A stretch of 64,000 nt of DNA from an uncultured Balneola sp. (GTDB taxonomy: Bacteria > Bacteroidota > Rhodothermia > Balneolales > Balneolaceae), in the NCBI GenBank assembly GCA_913058495.1, contig CAJXQC010000011.1:50084-114083 (forward strand), read 5' to 3'. Position numbers and translations under genes: made by a program. How positions within the stretch are numbered: position 1 is the stretch's first letter; each line of letters starts with the position of its first letter. Shown here piece after piece: positions 1 to 9,042 of this stretch. The notes beneath the pieces were generated by a model. It saw only the letters and a list, made by a program, of their open reading frames with translations, was not told the DNA's origin and did not search any database.

Positions 1-415
1 CCGATAAAATTTCGAATACTGTTACAGAAGAATTCTGATCTTTGAGTTCCAGAGTAAAATATGCAGGTGGTTTATCTGAAATTATTGATACCAAGCCGGT
101 TCTTGTATTTTCAATTTCTTTGATAAGGTTTTTAATATCCTGATCGCTTGTTTCCTGCTCTGTTAATTCAATCCTATCAAATATAGAATAGTTATGGATG
201 TCGATTTCCGTACCCTTTTCAGCCAGATTCTCGATTATTTCAAAAATAATTGTCTGTGCAGAATGTACAGACAACAAGTTTTCTATAATGGATTCTCCGC
301 CTAAGGGCTTTTCGGAATAAGGAACAGATTCAATAACACTGCTTAAAAAATGTGCTTCATGCTGCAGGTACTCAACATCATTGATCAGATTATTGAGTTG
401 TTGCTGTTCTTTCAA
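1..415 (-). CDS. Hypothetical protein, partial (3' end outside window)
   Basis: An open minus-strand frame runs from a TTG at 415 off the left edge (138 codons). It begins LKEQQQLNNLINDVEYLQ and has no in-frame ATG near its start; an in-frame stop lies seven codons upstream of the TTG, so TTG is the only usual start codon available. It sits 22 bases after the nuoI stop and is probably cotranscribed with it. The visible part is acidic and helix-rich, with no motif I recognise; a distant likeness to DinB-type helical bundles is possible but I would not name it so. It is not nuoJ or another complex I subunit. Confidence 0.6.
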   Translation of the reverse strand, partial: MKEQQQLNNLINDVEYLQHEAHFLSSVIESVPYSEKPLGGESIIENLLSVHSAQTIIFEIIENLAEKGTEIDIHNYSIFDRIELTEQETSDQDIKNLIKEIENTRTGLVSIISDKPPAYFTLELKDQNSSVTVFEILS

Positions 416-437
416 ACTTAAAAGGATTTTTAATTAG

Positions 438-1124
438 TTATTTCCAGACTTTAGATGCCGGTGCTGCATCATTTTTATCCTGTGTTTGTATCATATCTAC
501 TAAAGAAAGCCCTGTATTCCAATCTGTATCTCTGTCTCTTACAGAATGAATATTATTCTCTTCCTGGAAGTCCCAAAAATTACCAAACTGAGTATTCTTG
601 TAAGTTTTCAGGTACTCAAGTCTGTCTTCAAGATCTTCTTTTGGTACCAGAAGTCTTTCCTTATCATAAACTGCATCTTCTCTGGACTCAAAAACTATAT
701 CGTAATCTTTACTCATAACGATAGCTTCCTCCGGACAAACTTCTTCACAATATCCGCAATAAATGCATCTTAGCATATTTATTTCGAAAAAGTCAGGATA
801 TCTTTCTTTTTCATCTTCGGTTTCTGAAGCTTGCATACTAATAGCTAAAGGCGGGCAAGCTCGTGCGCATAATCCACACGCTACACAGCGTTCTTTACCG
901 TGATCTTCAACTAATACAGGTCGGCCTCGAAAAATAGCCGGTGGAGTCCATTTTTCTTCAGGATAATTCATAGTAAATTTTGGTTGAAACATTTGCTTAA
1001 ATGTGTACCAAAGTCCCTTGAATATCTCCGGGAGATAAATTCGTTCTAGAAAATTAAGCTTACGCTCATTTTTTTGATTGCTACTTAAAGCATTTAAAAC
1101 AGGTTTCTCGAGATTCTTAGCCAT
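438..1124 (-). CDS. nuoI: NADH-quinone oxidoreductase subunit I (NuoI), 2x[4Fe-4S] ferredoxin
   Basis: NuoI is the peripheral-arm subunit of respiratory complex I that carries clusters N6a and N6b and passes electrons towards quinone. Two classic cluster motifs are visible, [12 protein letters not shown] near residue 81 and [12 protein letters not shown] near residue 120. The N-terminal [26 protein letters not shown] stretch, here split in two as [11 protein letters not shown] and [15 protein letters not shown], is typical of the family, as is the short segment [15 protein letters not shown] before the first cluster. At 228 residues it is longer than E. coli NuoI (180), the extra being an acidic C-terminal tail. 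No other nuo gene is next to it; der lies upstream and an unknown gene downstream. Confidence 0.93.
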   Translation of the reverse strand: MAKNLEKPVLNALSSNQKNERKLNFLERIYLPEIFKGLWYTFKQMFQPKFTMNYPEEKWTPPAIFRGRPVLVEDHGKERCVACGLCARACPPLAISMQASETEDEKERYPDFFEINMLRCIYCGYCEEVCPEEAIVMSKDYDIVFESREDAVYDKERLLVPKEDLEDRLEYLKTYKNTQFGNFWDFQEENNIHSVRDRDTDWNTGLSLVDMIQTQDKNDAAPASKVWK

Positions 1125-1159
1125 CTATATTGGTCAGAAGTATAGTTCGAATTAGTATT

Positions 1160-1190
1160 CAAAAATAAACCTTTGTAGCATCAGCTTCAA
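1160..1190 (-). promoter_or_regulatory. Bacteroidota-type promoter for nuoI
   Basis: On the minus strand a TTG (1188-1190) and a TATTTTTG (1160-1167) are separated by exactly 20 bases, matching the known Bacteroidota sigma-ABfr pattern TTG-N19/20-TAnnTTTG. The predicted start of transcription, near 1153, is about 30 bases before the nuoI start. This suggests nuoI has its own promoter and is not simply read through from der. Confidence 0.6.
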
Positions 1191-1213
1191 AGTTTATTCC
1201 TGCTTTTTTATAA

Positions 1214-2521
1214 TTATTTTTGTCTAAACACCATTGTAATCGGTACACCTTTAAATCCATAGCGTTCCCGTAGTTGATTTTCAATAAATCTTCGATAATT
1301 CGGAGGAAGATCCTGTGGACTATTCATGAAAAATTTAAACACCGGAGGATTTGATTTAACCTGAGTACCATACTGTATTTTTAATTGCCGCCCCCTCTTC
1401 ATTGGCAATGGCTTCATTGATAATATATCTTCGATAAAGTTATTGAAGTCAGAAGTGCTTATTTGCTTCTTTCTTTCCTGAATAACTTCTTCAGCCAAGT
1501 CCATCACTTTGTGCACCCTTTTCTTATTTAGAGCAGAGATGGTTAGAATTGGAACGTAATTTAATTGTGGAGTTGACTCATATATATAGTCTTCGAATTC
1601 TTTAACTGTATGTGTGTCTTTTTCAGTAACAAGATCCCACTTATTCAATAAAATAATGAGAGCCTTATTAAACTTTTCAGCTTCTCTGAGAACCCGTTTG
1701 TCCTGATCTTCAAAACCACGCATTGCATCTAAAATCAAAACCGCTACATCACATTCCTGTATTGCTCTGGCAGTTCTAACTGTGCTGAAAAACTCTATAT
1801 TCTCTTTAACCTTAGTTCGTTTCCGTAACCCGGCTGTATCTACAAGAATATATTCTTTGCCGTTGAAATTTAGCTTACTGTTGATGGTATCTCTTGTAGT
1901 ACCTGCAATGTCAGTAACTATACAGCGTTCATCATCCAATAAAGCATTGACTAAACTACTTTTTCCTACATTAGGTCTACCGATGAAAGCAATTTTAGGA
2001 GATGAATCTTCTTCTTCTTGTATGGCTTCAGGGAGTAATTCTGTTACTTTATCTAAAAGGTCACCGGTTCCAATTCCACTAATTGCAGAAATTGGAAAAA
2101 CCTCTTCGAAACCGAGTTCATAGAATTCAGAAGCGTTCATTCTTCTGGCTTCATTATCAGCTTTGTTAGCCACTAAAAGTACCGGTTTTTTCTGTTGACG
2201 CAGCAACTGCGAAACCGATTTATCGAGAGTGTTAATTCCGTGTTCAGCATCAACAACCAATAGAATAACATCTGATTCTTCTAAAGCAATATGTACCTGT
2301 TCACGGATTCCTACCACCATTACATTCATGTCATCGGGTAAGTAACCTCCGGTATCTATTACATTGAAATCAATACCATTCCAAAAAGACTGACCATAAT
2401 GCCTGTCTCTGGTTACACCGTACTCATCGTGAACAATTGCTTTTCTTTTACCGATTAATCTGTTAAATATAGTTGATTTTCCTACATTAGGTCTACCAAC
2501 AATGGAAACTACTGGGAGCAT
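1214..2521 (-). CDS. der: Ribosome-assembly GTPase Der (EngA)
   Basis: Der is an essential double-GTPase that acts in 50S ribosomal subunit maturation. Both G domains are visible: GRPNVGKSTIF near residue 9 with DTGG and NKAD, and GRPNVGKSSLV near residue 182 with DTAG and NKWD. The C-terminal KH-like domain (about residues 355-435) ends VPITMVFRQK. Length 435 is normal for the family. The ATG start leaves the first P-loop 7 residues from the N terminus, as usual. Confidence 0.97.
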   Translation of the reverse strand: MLPVVSIVGRPNVGKSTIFNRLIGKRKAIVHDEYGVTRDRHYGQSFWNGIDFNVIDTGGYLPDDMNVMVVGIREQVHIALEESDVILLVVDAEHGINTLDKSVSQLLRQQKKPVLLVANKADNEARRMNASEFYELGFEEVFPISAISGIGTGDLLDKVTELLPEAIQEEEDSSPKIAFIGRPNVGKSSLVNALLDDERCIVTDIAGTTRDTINSKLNFNGKEYILVDTAGLRKRTKVKENIEFFSTVRTARAIQECDVAVLILDAMRGFEDQDKRVLREAEKFNKALIILLNKWDLVTEKDTHTVKEFEDYIYESTPQLNYVPILTISALNKKRVHKVMDLAEEVIQERKKQISTSDFNNFIEDILSMKPLPMKRGRQLKIQYGTQVKSNPPVFKFFMNSPQDLPPNYRRFIENQLRERYGFKGVPITMVFRQK

Positions 2522-2581
2522 TTATGAATTTGTCTTTATAAATTAGAACAGTAAATATACAACTATTATAGCCCAACTTAT

Positions 2582-2839
2582 ATGTTAAAAACATTCTATA
2601 CTGAAATCGGATTTCTGGGAGCTTTGTTACTGGCTTTGGGTTTATTTGTATTGTTTATTTTGTGGGTTGCCGGAATAGCCGGCATTACTCTCCCTGTTGA
2701 TGGAGGCAAACCCAGAGGCTCTAAAGTGGAAATCTTTTTTGCTGTATTTGTACCTGTCTACCCCGTTTTTTGGCTTTTTTATGAAATGTATCATCAACGA
2801 AAATTCATTAAAAAAGACAATAATGATTTAACTGTTTAA
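2582..2839 (+). CDS. Small two-helix membrane protein
   Basis: An 85-residue protein with two hydrophobic segments (about residues 10-36 and 49-66) joined by a short loop, and a basic, charged C-terminal tail (HQRKFIKK), which suggests a membrane hairpin with a cytoplasmic tail. I do not recognise the family. It is divergent from der and its last 12 bases overlap the 3' end of the convergent helicase gene. Codon use looks like its neighbours, so I consider it real. Confidence 0.65.
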   Translation: MLKTFYTEIGFLGALLLALGLFVLFILWVAGIAGITLPVDGGKPRGSKVEIFFAVFVPVYPVFWLFYEMYHQRKFIKKDNNDLTV

Positions 2840-4852
2840 TAAGTTTTCATTTGTTGCTGAGCCTCCGATTGATTCTACACGCTCTTCCTCTAATTGCCAT
2901 TTTTCTGCTGTATTTTCATCAAGCTGCTTTAAAAACCTTGACGGATTAGTAAAATAGTCTCCATAAACAGATTGTGCGAGCATAGGATATGTGTAATAAA
3001 GCATGTCTTTTGCTCTTGTAGTGGCCACATAAAGCAATCTTAATTCTTCATCCAGCTGTTCAGGATCATCGACTGAATAAGCCGATGGTATTATTCCGTC
3101 AAGGCATTGAATTATAAAAACGTGTTTCCATTCCAAGCCTTTAGAAGAGTGTATCGTACTTAATATTAATGGAGCCTCCTCTTTCTCTTTTTCCTCAGTT
3201 TCAACAGCTGTGGCAGCTATTGGATCTAAGGCGAGCTCTTCCAGCATTTTAGACAAAGAACTAAACCCTGTTGATATGTTAACGAAGGCCTCTAAGTCTT
3301 TCAATCGTTTTGGATAATCATCGTATCTTTTCTCACAAAAAACTCTGTAGTAACCTACCAACTCATCTATAATTTCAGATACTGACAGATCATTTTTCTT
3401 TAAAGACTGAAGAAGTATACTCAGGCTTGTCATTTGTTTGATATAAGACTTACTAACTACATCAGCCATGCCAAGGTCATATGGGTTTTTAGCTAATCTG
3501 ATCCATTCAAACAGATCCTGAGCAGTTTTTGGTCCAATTCCATCAATTAACATTAAAACCCTATTCCATGCTATTGTATCCATTGGATTCACAAGAACGC
3601 GGACATGAGCAAGAACATCCTTTATATGTGCTGCTTCAGTGAATTTTTGACCTCCGTATTTAACAAACGGAATATTTTTTCTGTTTAATTCAACTTCAAG
3701 ATCATAGGAATCTCTTCCGTTTCTGAATAATACAGCTGTTTCATTTAGTTCTATATTTTGTTCACGGAGCTGAAGCAAGACCTGTGTTATAAATCTGCTT
3801 TGATCGTGTTCACTCGGAGCCTGAACCAAAGCCGGTAACTCCCCTTCTTCTTTGGAAGAAAATAACTCCTTATCAAATTTGAAAGAAGCTTGCTTGAGTA
3901 AATTATTTGCCGCCACTAAAACCTGCGGAGTAGAACGATAATTTTCTTCCAGCTTAATGATATAGGTTTGTTCAAACAAACCGGGAAATGCCATTATATT
4001 TTGATGATCTGCACCCCGAAATGAATATATACTTTGTGCGTCATCACCTACAGCCATTATATTATTATGAACACTCGAGAACAGGCGCGTTAGATCTGCC
4101 TGAAGTTGGTTGGTATCCTGGTACTCATCAACCATTACGAACTTGTGAGATGTAGCTACTTTGATTCTTATATCATTATGTTGCTCAAGCAGTTGCTTAG
4201 TTTTTATAAGTAAATCATCAAAGTCCATTACAAAGTTTTTCTCTTTGTATTCTGCATAACCCTTTGCTACTTCTTCAATGTTTTCAATTTGTTCATAAAA
4301 CTGAGGATACTCTTCCATCACAACTACACGTAGATCCAAATGCTTATTAACAGATGTGCTGATCATGTTAAGCAATGTGCTTTTGTTTGGAAAACGCTTG
4401 TTCTTTTTATGCAGATTTAGTGAAGTTCGTACAAACTGGATTACTTCTAAAGAATCAGAAGTATCTATAATAGTAAAGTTATCAGGAAATCCGATTTTAT
4501 CAGCAAAACGATGAAGAATGTGACTACAATAAAAATGAAAGGTCCCTCCTTTTACTTTTTGGCATCTGTCATCAAGAACGGAGCTAGCGCGATTAAGCAT
4601 TTCTGTAGCCGCTCTTCTGGTGAATGTAAGTAATAAGATCTCAGATGGATCTACCCCACTTTCAACTAACCTGGCCACACGATAAATTAAGGTCCTTGTT
4701 TTGCCCGTACCTGCTCCGGCAATAACCAGAGCTGCACCTTTATCAAAAAAAACAGCTTTTAGTTGCTCGTTGTTAAGCAATTCGGAATAAGGAATAGAAT
4801 AGTCTTCCGGACGTATTTTAGGCTCTTCTTTCTTTAAAATAAACTTCTTCAT
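2828..4852 (-). CDS. UvrD/Rep-family superfamily 1 DNA helicase
   Basis: A 3'-5' DNA helicase of the UvrD/PcrA/Rep type. Motifs seen in order: Q motif LNNEQLKAV near residue 26, Walker A GAGTGKTRT near 46, DEYQDTNQLQ, GDDAQSIYSFRGAD, LEENYRS, TIHSSKGLEWKHVF and LLYVATTRAKDM near 610. At 674 residues it is a little shorter than UvrD/PcrA (about 720) and lacks the usual long basic C-terminal region, so the exact subtype (UvrD, PcrA or Rep) cannot be told. It likely works in repair or in displacing proteins from DNA. It is separate from the recCBD operon further right. Confidence 0.9.
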   Translation of the reverse strand: MKKFILKKEEPKIRPEDYSIPYSELLNNEQLKAVFFDKGAALVIAGAGTGKTRTLIYRVARLVESGVDPSEILLLTFTRRAATEMLNRASSVLDDRCQKVKGGTFHFYCSHILHRFADKIGFPDNFTIIDTSDSLEVIQFVRTSLNLHKKNKRFPNKSTLLNMISTSVNKHLDLRVVVMEEYPQFYEQIENIEEVAKGYAEYKEKNFVMDFDDLLIKTKQLLEQHNDIRIKVATSHKFVMVDEYQDTNQLQADLTRLFSSVHNNIMAVGDDAQSIYSFRGADHQNIMAFPGLFEQTYIIKLEENYRSTPQVLVAANNLLKQASFKFDKELFSSKEEGELPALVQAPSEHDQSRFITQVLLQLREQNIELNETAVLFRNGRDSYDLEVELNRKNIPFVKYGGQKFTEAAHIKDVLAHVRVLVNPMDTIAWNRVLMLIDGIGPKTAQDLFEWIRLAKNPYDLGMADVVSKSYIKQMTSLSILLQSLKKNDLSVSEIIDELVGYYRVFCEKRYDDYPKRLKDLEAFVNISTGFSSLSKMLEELALDPIAATAVETEEKEKEEAPLILSTIHSSKGLEWKHVFIIQCLDGIIPSAYSVDDPEQLDEELRLLYVATTRAKDMLYYTYPMLAQSVYGDYFTNPSRFLKQLDENTAEKWQLEEERVESIGGSATNENLLNS

Positions 4853-4904
4853 ACTTCAAAATAGCAAACTTAAACTATATGTAAAAATTATGTAATGAAG
4901 TAAA

Positions 4905-4934
4905 TAAAAAAAGCTGACCGTAGTAGCCAGCTTT
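4905..4934 (-). terminator. Intrinsic terminator of the Omp85-like gene
   Basis: On the minus strand the sequence reads AAAGCTG, an 11-base loop region, CAGCTTT, then a run of T (4905-4911). It lies 20 bases after the stop of the barrel gene and ahead of the helicase gene. Confidence 0.75.
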
Positions 4935-4954
4935 AAAGAGGTTTAGTGTTGAGA

Positions 4955-6229
4955 TCAGAAAGTTGGATTTAATCTAACCCATAGCGATGTAAAACCTTCA
5001 GAACCTGCTAAAGGTGTCGCTACTTCGAGGCGCACAAACCCGGTACCAATTCCGGCTCCAATATTATGAGTTAATTGTTTAAACCCAAAAGAATCAAAGC
5101 CTGATAGAGCTGATTCTGAACTGTTATTAACAAAATCTGTCCAACCTGAATCCAGAAAAACCGTTAAGTAGAGACCGTCTATTTCAAGTTCTCCGTCATC
5201 AAAATTCCAAAGATCGCCAAATACAACCTCAGCATTACTCATTAACATTCTATTCCCTCTGTAGAATTTGTACCCGGTAGCTCTGAGAGTACCTATTCCA
5301 CCTAAAGCGAAGTTTTTGAAGTCCGGTGATTCCCCGGTAATTGAACCAGCCATTAATCTCAACTTAAATAAAGTATGATCATCTAGTTTCAAATAATTAA
5401 GTGAGGAGATTTCAAACTTATTGTAGTTGAAATCGTTTGAAAAACCTATATCCGAAAGTTCCGCATCAATTATAAGCTTACTTGTAATAATACCCTGAGT
5501 ATAGCCTTGCTTATTTAATGAAAACTGAATGCCAATACTTTCCTGTAAAATCCTGTCGACAGATCCGTCAATAGAAGGATTTATTCTCCCAATATTGCCA
5601 TCTCCAAAAAAGGAATATTCTGTATTTGTTTGTAATGAACTATAAGTAGTATAGTTGTAACTGGCTCCCAAACTTATTAATCGACCTAGTTTAAGTTCAG
5701 AAAATAATCCATATCCTTCTGCTCTGTAGTAATCATGATAGTCATAACCTGCTACAAGTGAGGTAACAGAGTTTTCTGATAAACCTGTTCTCCAGTGGTC
5801 GTCGGTTGCCGTACTGTTGGATAGCTCTCCTCCGAATAAAAGCCAGTCTCCAAAAGCTTTGGAAGCAGAAGCTCTGTATTGCCAATCTTTTTGCCCGGTG
5901 GAATATCCTATGAAGCCATCAAAATCTACTCCACTAATATTTAATAACTCAGAATGTGGGTCTGCAAAATCAGAACCAACTCCCACAAATAAAGCATCTA
6001 CTCTGTTATATCGAATAGATTGAGAAGTAGGTAAAAAGCGGTACGCTCCAAATTTATTATCAAACTCATAATCATCAAAAAGGTCATAGGCTAAGCTATT
6101 GGATTGATAAAAAGTCTTATAATGATTGCCATTATAATCATTATAGTGCCTGTTGTATTTATCCTGGGCTGAAACCGAAGTGCTGATTATTAATATTACA
6201 AGACAAGTGGGTAGGAATATCTGTTTCAT
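4955..6229 (-). CDS. Outer-membrane beta-barrel protein, Omp85/BamA C-terminal type
   Basis: A 424-residue secreted protein with a signal peptide (about residues 1-21, cleaved after VSAQ or just before). Most of it shows alternating beta-barrel strands. Near residue 310 is NFALGGIGTLRATGYKFYRG, close to the LGG-x-GTLRGY signature of Omp85/ShlB barrels, followed by a MLMSNAEVVFG strand; it ends in a terminal Phe (LNPTF) as expected for a BAM substrate. POTRA domains are absent, so it is not BamA itself. It may be a surface-antigen-like porin. Transcribed alone, with a terminator behind it. Confidence 0.75.
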   Translation of the reverse strand: MKQIFLPTCLVILIISTSVSAQDKYNRHYNDYNGNHYKTFYQSNSLAYDLFDDYEFDNKFGAYRFLPTSQSIRYNRVDALFVGVGSDFADPHSELLNISGVDFDGFIGYSTGQKDWQYRASASKAFGDWLLFGGELSNSTATDDHWRTGLSENSVTSLVAGYDYHDYYRAEGYGLFSELKLGRLISLGASYNYTTYSSLQTNTEYSFFGDGNIGRINPSIDGSVDRILQESIGIQFSLNKQGYTQGIITSKLIIDAELSDIGFSNDFNYNKFEISSLNYLKLDDHTLFKLRLMAGSITGESPDFKNFALGGIGTLRATGYKFYRGNRMLMSNAEVVFGDLWNFDDGELEIDGLYLTVFLDSGWTDFVNNSSESALSGFDSFGFKQLTHNIGAGIGTGFVRLEVATPLAGSEGFTSLWVRLNPTF

Positions 6230-6312
6230 AACTAATTCTACTTAAGTTATAGGATGATATAATTAAAATAAAATCAATGATATTTCAAACTCCCAATCGA
6301 AATTCTAATAAT

Positions 6313-6336
6313 AAAAAGGACTTAAGAGAGCCTTTT
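6313..6336 (-). terminator. Possible weak terminator after the HD gene
   Basis: AAAAGG and CCTTTT pair around an imperfect stem, and a T-rich stretch follows on the minus strand, just beyond the stop at 6339. The stem is short and has mismatches. Confidence 0.4.
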
Positions 6337-6338
6337 AC

Positions 6339-6875
6339 TCAATTGAATACAGATATTAGAAATGAGATATGATCGTTTAGTTCTTTATTAATCAAACTAG
6401 CTCCTTCTTTTATATCTTCTCTGGGAACACTCTCAGCAAACTTAAGTGTTTTGAGTTTTTTAGTAACGGATTTAACTTTCATTCCATCAAACCCGGTTGG
6501 CCGCATCAATGAAACAGCGTGCATAAATCCGGAAAGCTCATCACAAGCAAAAAGATATCTTTCGATTTCAGATTCAGGTTTTTTACCGGTTCTTTCAGGT
6601 GCATGAGCTTTAATAGCATTCAGGACTCCTTCTGAATAACCAAACTCAGGTAAAATTTCATTTATGGCTTTATTGGGGTGTTCATCAGGAAATTTTTCCC
6701 AATCAAGATCATGAAGCAAACCTGCCGTCCACCACTCCTCCACTACTGTTTCTTCTTTTCCAAGTTCATGAGCATAGGCTTCCATTGCTTTTGCAACCAT
6801 TTTTGAATGAAGTAGCAGACTCTCTCCTTCTATATATTCATTTAAGAGATCTATTGATTGGTTTCTGTCGGGCAT
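6339..6875 (-). CDS. HD-domain metal-dependent phosphohydrolase-like protein
   Basis: A 178-residue cytoplasmic protein with an HD fold. Visible metal-site elements are LLHSKMVAKAMEA near residue 20, the HD pair in AGLLHDLDWEKFPDEHP near residue 53, and a later AIKAHAPER. Such small HD proteins hydrolyse phosphoester bonds in nucleotides or related compounds; the substrate is not evident. It is monocistronic and divergent from the tdk-nupC pair, so a nucleotide-metabolism role is possible but only suggested by position. Confidence 0.8.
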   Translation of the reverse strand: MPDRNQSIDLLNEYIEGESLLLHSKMVAKAMEAYAHELGKEETVVEEWWTAGLLHDLDWEKFPDEHPNKAINEILPEFGYSEGVLNAIKAHAPERTGKKPESEIERYLFACDELSGFMHAVSLMRPTGFDGMKVKSVTKKLKTLKFAESVPREDIKEGASLINKELNDHISFLISVFN

Positions 6876-7016
6876 AACAATTGGTATTTTGATTTTTTTT
6901 GGAGTAAAGAAAGAATGAAATAAAATCTAAAATCTAAATAACAGATTTCCTTTCCTTTTGTTACTCGCCCTAATATATTACAATGATAAGTAATCTCTTT
7001 AAAGAAGATAATATTG

Positions 7017-7673
7017 ATGATTAATGAACCCTCGTTTGCTCCCAGAGAATTTGGATGGATTGAAGTTGTTTGCGGAGGAATGTTTAGTGGAAAAACTGAA
7101 GAACTTATTAGAAGAGCGAAACGAGCTCACATTGCCGGACAGGAAGTCGTTGTCGTAAAGCCTGCTATCGATAAAAGATACAGTGATACCGAAGTTGTTT
7201 CTCATAATGAAACTGCATTGCCTAGCATTTTGGTAGATACTGCTGATCAAATTGTTCTTTTAACATCTAATGCTAAAGTAGTTTGCATCGATGAAGCTCA
7301 GTTCTTTGATGAAAGAATTGTAGACATTGTTAACGTTTTGGCTAATGATGGAAAGCGGGTAATAGTTGCAGGGTTAGATATGGATTTTGAAGGAAAACCA
7401 TTTGGTCCTATGCCCTACTTACTGGCTGTTGCCGAATATGTTACTAAATTGCATGCTGTTTGCGCTGAAAGTGGCACAATGGCAAATTTCTCACAGCGGG
7501 TAATAGAAGACACAAATAAAGTATTAGTTGGCGAATATGATGCTTATGAACCACGCGCCAGACATTGTTTCCGTCCTTCGGTGGACAGAAGACGCGGAAG
7601 ACCTATCAGACCATTTTTACAACCGAAAGTCGTACCTCAGGAAGAAGATAATTTAAACTTAGAAAACTCTTAA
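7017..7673 (+). CDS. tdk: Thymidine kinase (type II)
   Basis: Phosphorylates thymidine (and deoxyuridine) with ATP in pyrimidine salvage. The P-loop GGMFSGKTEELIRR is near residue 20, CIDEAQFF carries Walker B, and VVIAGLDMDFEGKPFG-like sequence (here VIVAGLDMDFEGKPFG) follows. I start at ATG 7017 instead of the TTG one codon earlier. The zinc-knuckle looks degraded: where Bacillus-type enzymes have two CxxC pairs, this one has VCAESG and RARHCF, so only two of four cysteines remain; loss of the zinc site is known in Bacteroidota-type enzymes. The stop overlaps the nupC start (TAATG). Confidence 0.93.
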   Translation: MINEPSFAPREFGWIEVVCGGMFSGKTEELIRRAKRAHIAGQEVVVVKPAIDKRYSDTEVVSHNETALPSILVDTADQIVLLTSNAKVVCIDEAQFFDERIVDIVNVLANDGKRVIVAGLDMDFEGKPFGPMPYLLAVAEYVTKLHAVCAESGTMANFSQRVIEDTNKVLVGEYDAYEPRARHCFRPSVDRRRGRPIRPFLQPKVVPQEEDNLNLENS

Positions 7674-9004
7674 TGGAAAATATATTACGCGGGATACTTG
7701 GAATGGTAGCAATTATTGGAATTGCTTTTCTATTCTCAAATAATAAAAAAAGAATTAATTGGAGATTAGTAGGTACAGGTTTAGGGATTCAGTTTATTCT
7801 GGCAGTTTTTATTTTAAAATCTGAACAGCTGGAGGCCTTCTTCTCCCCATTAGGATGGCCAAAACTACTATTTAGGCAAATAGCCAGCTTCTTTGTAATC
7901 GTATTAGAATACACAACTGAAGGAGCTTCTTTCTTATTTAGTTTTTTAGGAAAAGGCCCCGAATATCAGGAAAGTTTAGGTGTTATTTTTGCTTTTCAGG
8001 TTCTACCAACAATCATCTTTTTTGCGTCCTTAACTGCTTTACTTTATCACTATGGAGTTCTTCAATTTATAGTTAGAGTTCTTTCTAAGGGAATGCAGAA
8101 ATTATTAGGAACTTCAGGAGCAGAAACATTATCCGTCATTTCTAATATTTTTGTTGGACAAACGGAAGCCCCTCTTGTCATTAAGCCTTTTATAAGCAAA
8201 ATGACAAAATCTGAACTCCTCGCTGTGATGACTGGTGGAATGGCTACTATTGCCGGAGGTGTAATGGCTGCCTACGTAGCAATGTTGGGAACTTCGTTTG
8301 CTGCAGCTAATGGTTTGGAAATACAGGTAGCTCAACAACTTTTTGCAGAACGTTTATTAGGGGCAAGTTTAATGGCTGCTCCGGCAGCTCTGGTTATTGC
8401 TAAAATTCTCTACCCTGAAACCGAAGAAGCGGCTACTGCCGGTGATGTATCAATTAGCGTTGAAAAAACAGATGCTAACGGAATTGACGCTGCTGCAACA
8501 GGTGCTAGCGTAGGCTTAAAATTAGCTTTAAATGTTGGTGCTATGCTATTGGCCTTCATAGCATTACTAGCTATGTTCAATGGTTTTTTTGGATGGGTAT
8601 CTGATCTGACTGGACTTACTGGCTTAATTGGAGCTCCATTGAGTATAGAAATGGTTTTAGGTTGGCTTCTGGCACCTATCGCATGGGTAATAGGTGTTGA
8701 ATGGGCAGATGCAACCACTATGGGGAGTTTAATAGGTACTAAAATCGTATTGAATGAGTTTGTAGCGTATCTCAAATTAGCTGATGAAGTTTCTGCTGCA
8801 AATATTTCACCTAAAACTATTGCAATGGCAACATTTGCGTTATGCGGCTTTGCTAATTTTTCTTCAATTGCGATTCAGATTGGCGGTATTGGAGGAATAG
8901 CACCTGAAAGAAAATCTGATTTGGCTAAATTTGGAATCAAAGCTGTTTTTGCCGGAACTATGGCAACAATGATGACAGCAACTATTGCAGGAATGCTTTT
9001 TTAA
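7673..9004 (+). CDS. nupC: Concentrative nucleoside transporter, NupC family
   Basis: An inner-membrane nucleoside symporter of the CNT family, 443 residues, with about ten hydrophobic segments. Family signatures seen are GQTEAPLVIKPF near residue 162, a Gly-rich GGMATIAGGVMAAY near 187, EWADATTMGSLIGTK near 343, and LCGFANFSSIAIQIGG near 393. It overlaps tdk by one base, so import and first phosphorylation of nucleosides are translationally coupled. A stretch near residues 240-275 is loop-like and less conserved. Confidence 0.93.
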   Translation: MENILRGILGMVAIIGIAFLFSNNKKRINWRLVGTGLGIQFILAVFILKSEQLEAFFSPLGWPKLLFRQIASFFVIVLEYTTEGASFLFSFLGKGPEYQESLGVIFAFQVLPTIIFFASLTALLYHYGVLQFIVRVLSKGMQKLLGTSGAETLSVISNIFVGQTEAPLVIKPFISKMTKSELLAVMTGGMATIAGGVMAAYVAMLGTSFAAANGLEIQVAQQLFAERLLGASLMAAPAALVIAKILYPETEEAATAGDVSISVEKTDANGIDAAATGASVGLKLALNVGAMLLAFIALLAMFNGFFGWVSDLTGLTGLIGAPLSIEMVLGWLLAPIAWVIGVEWADATTMGSLIGTKIVLNEFVAYLKLADEVSAANISPKTIAMATFALCGFANFSSIAIQIGGIGGIAPERKSDLAKFGIKAVFAGTMATMMTATIAGMLF

Positions 9005-9042
9005 AAACAACAAAGACTAACATCAAAAACATACTTTTTTAA

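Noticed and set aside
6999..7250. Minus-strand frame opposite tdk
   Set aside because: It lies over the P-loop of thymidine kinase and has no recognisable features.
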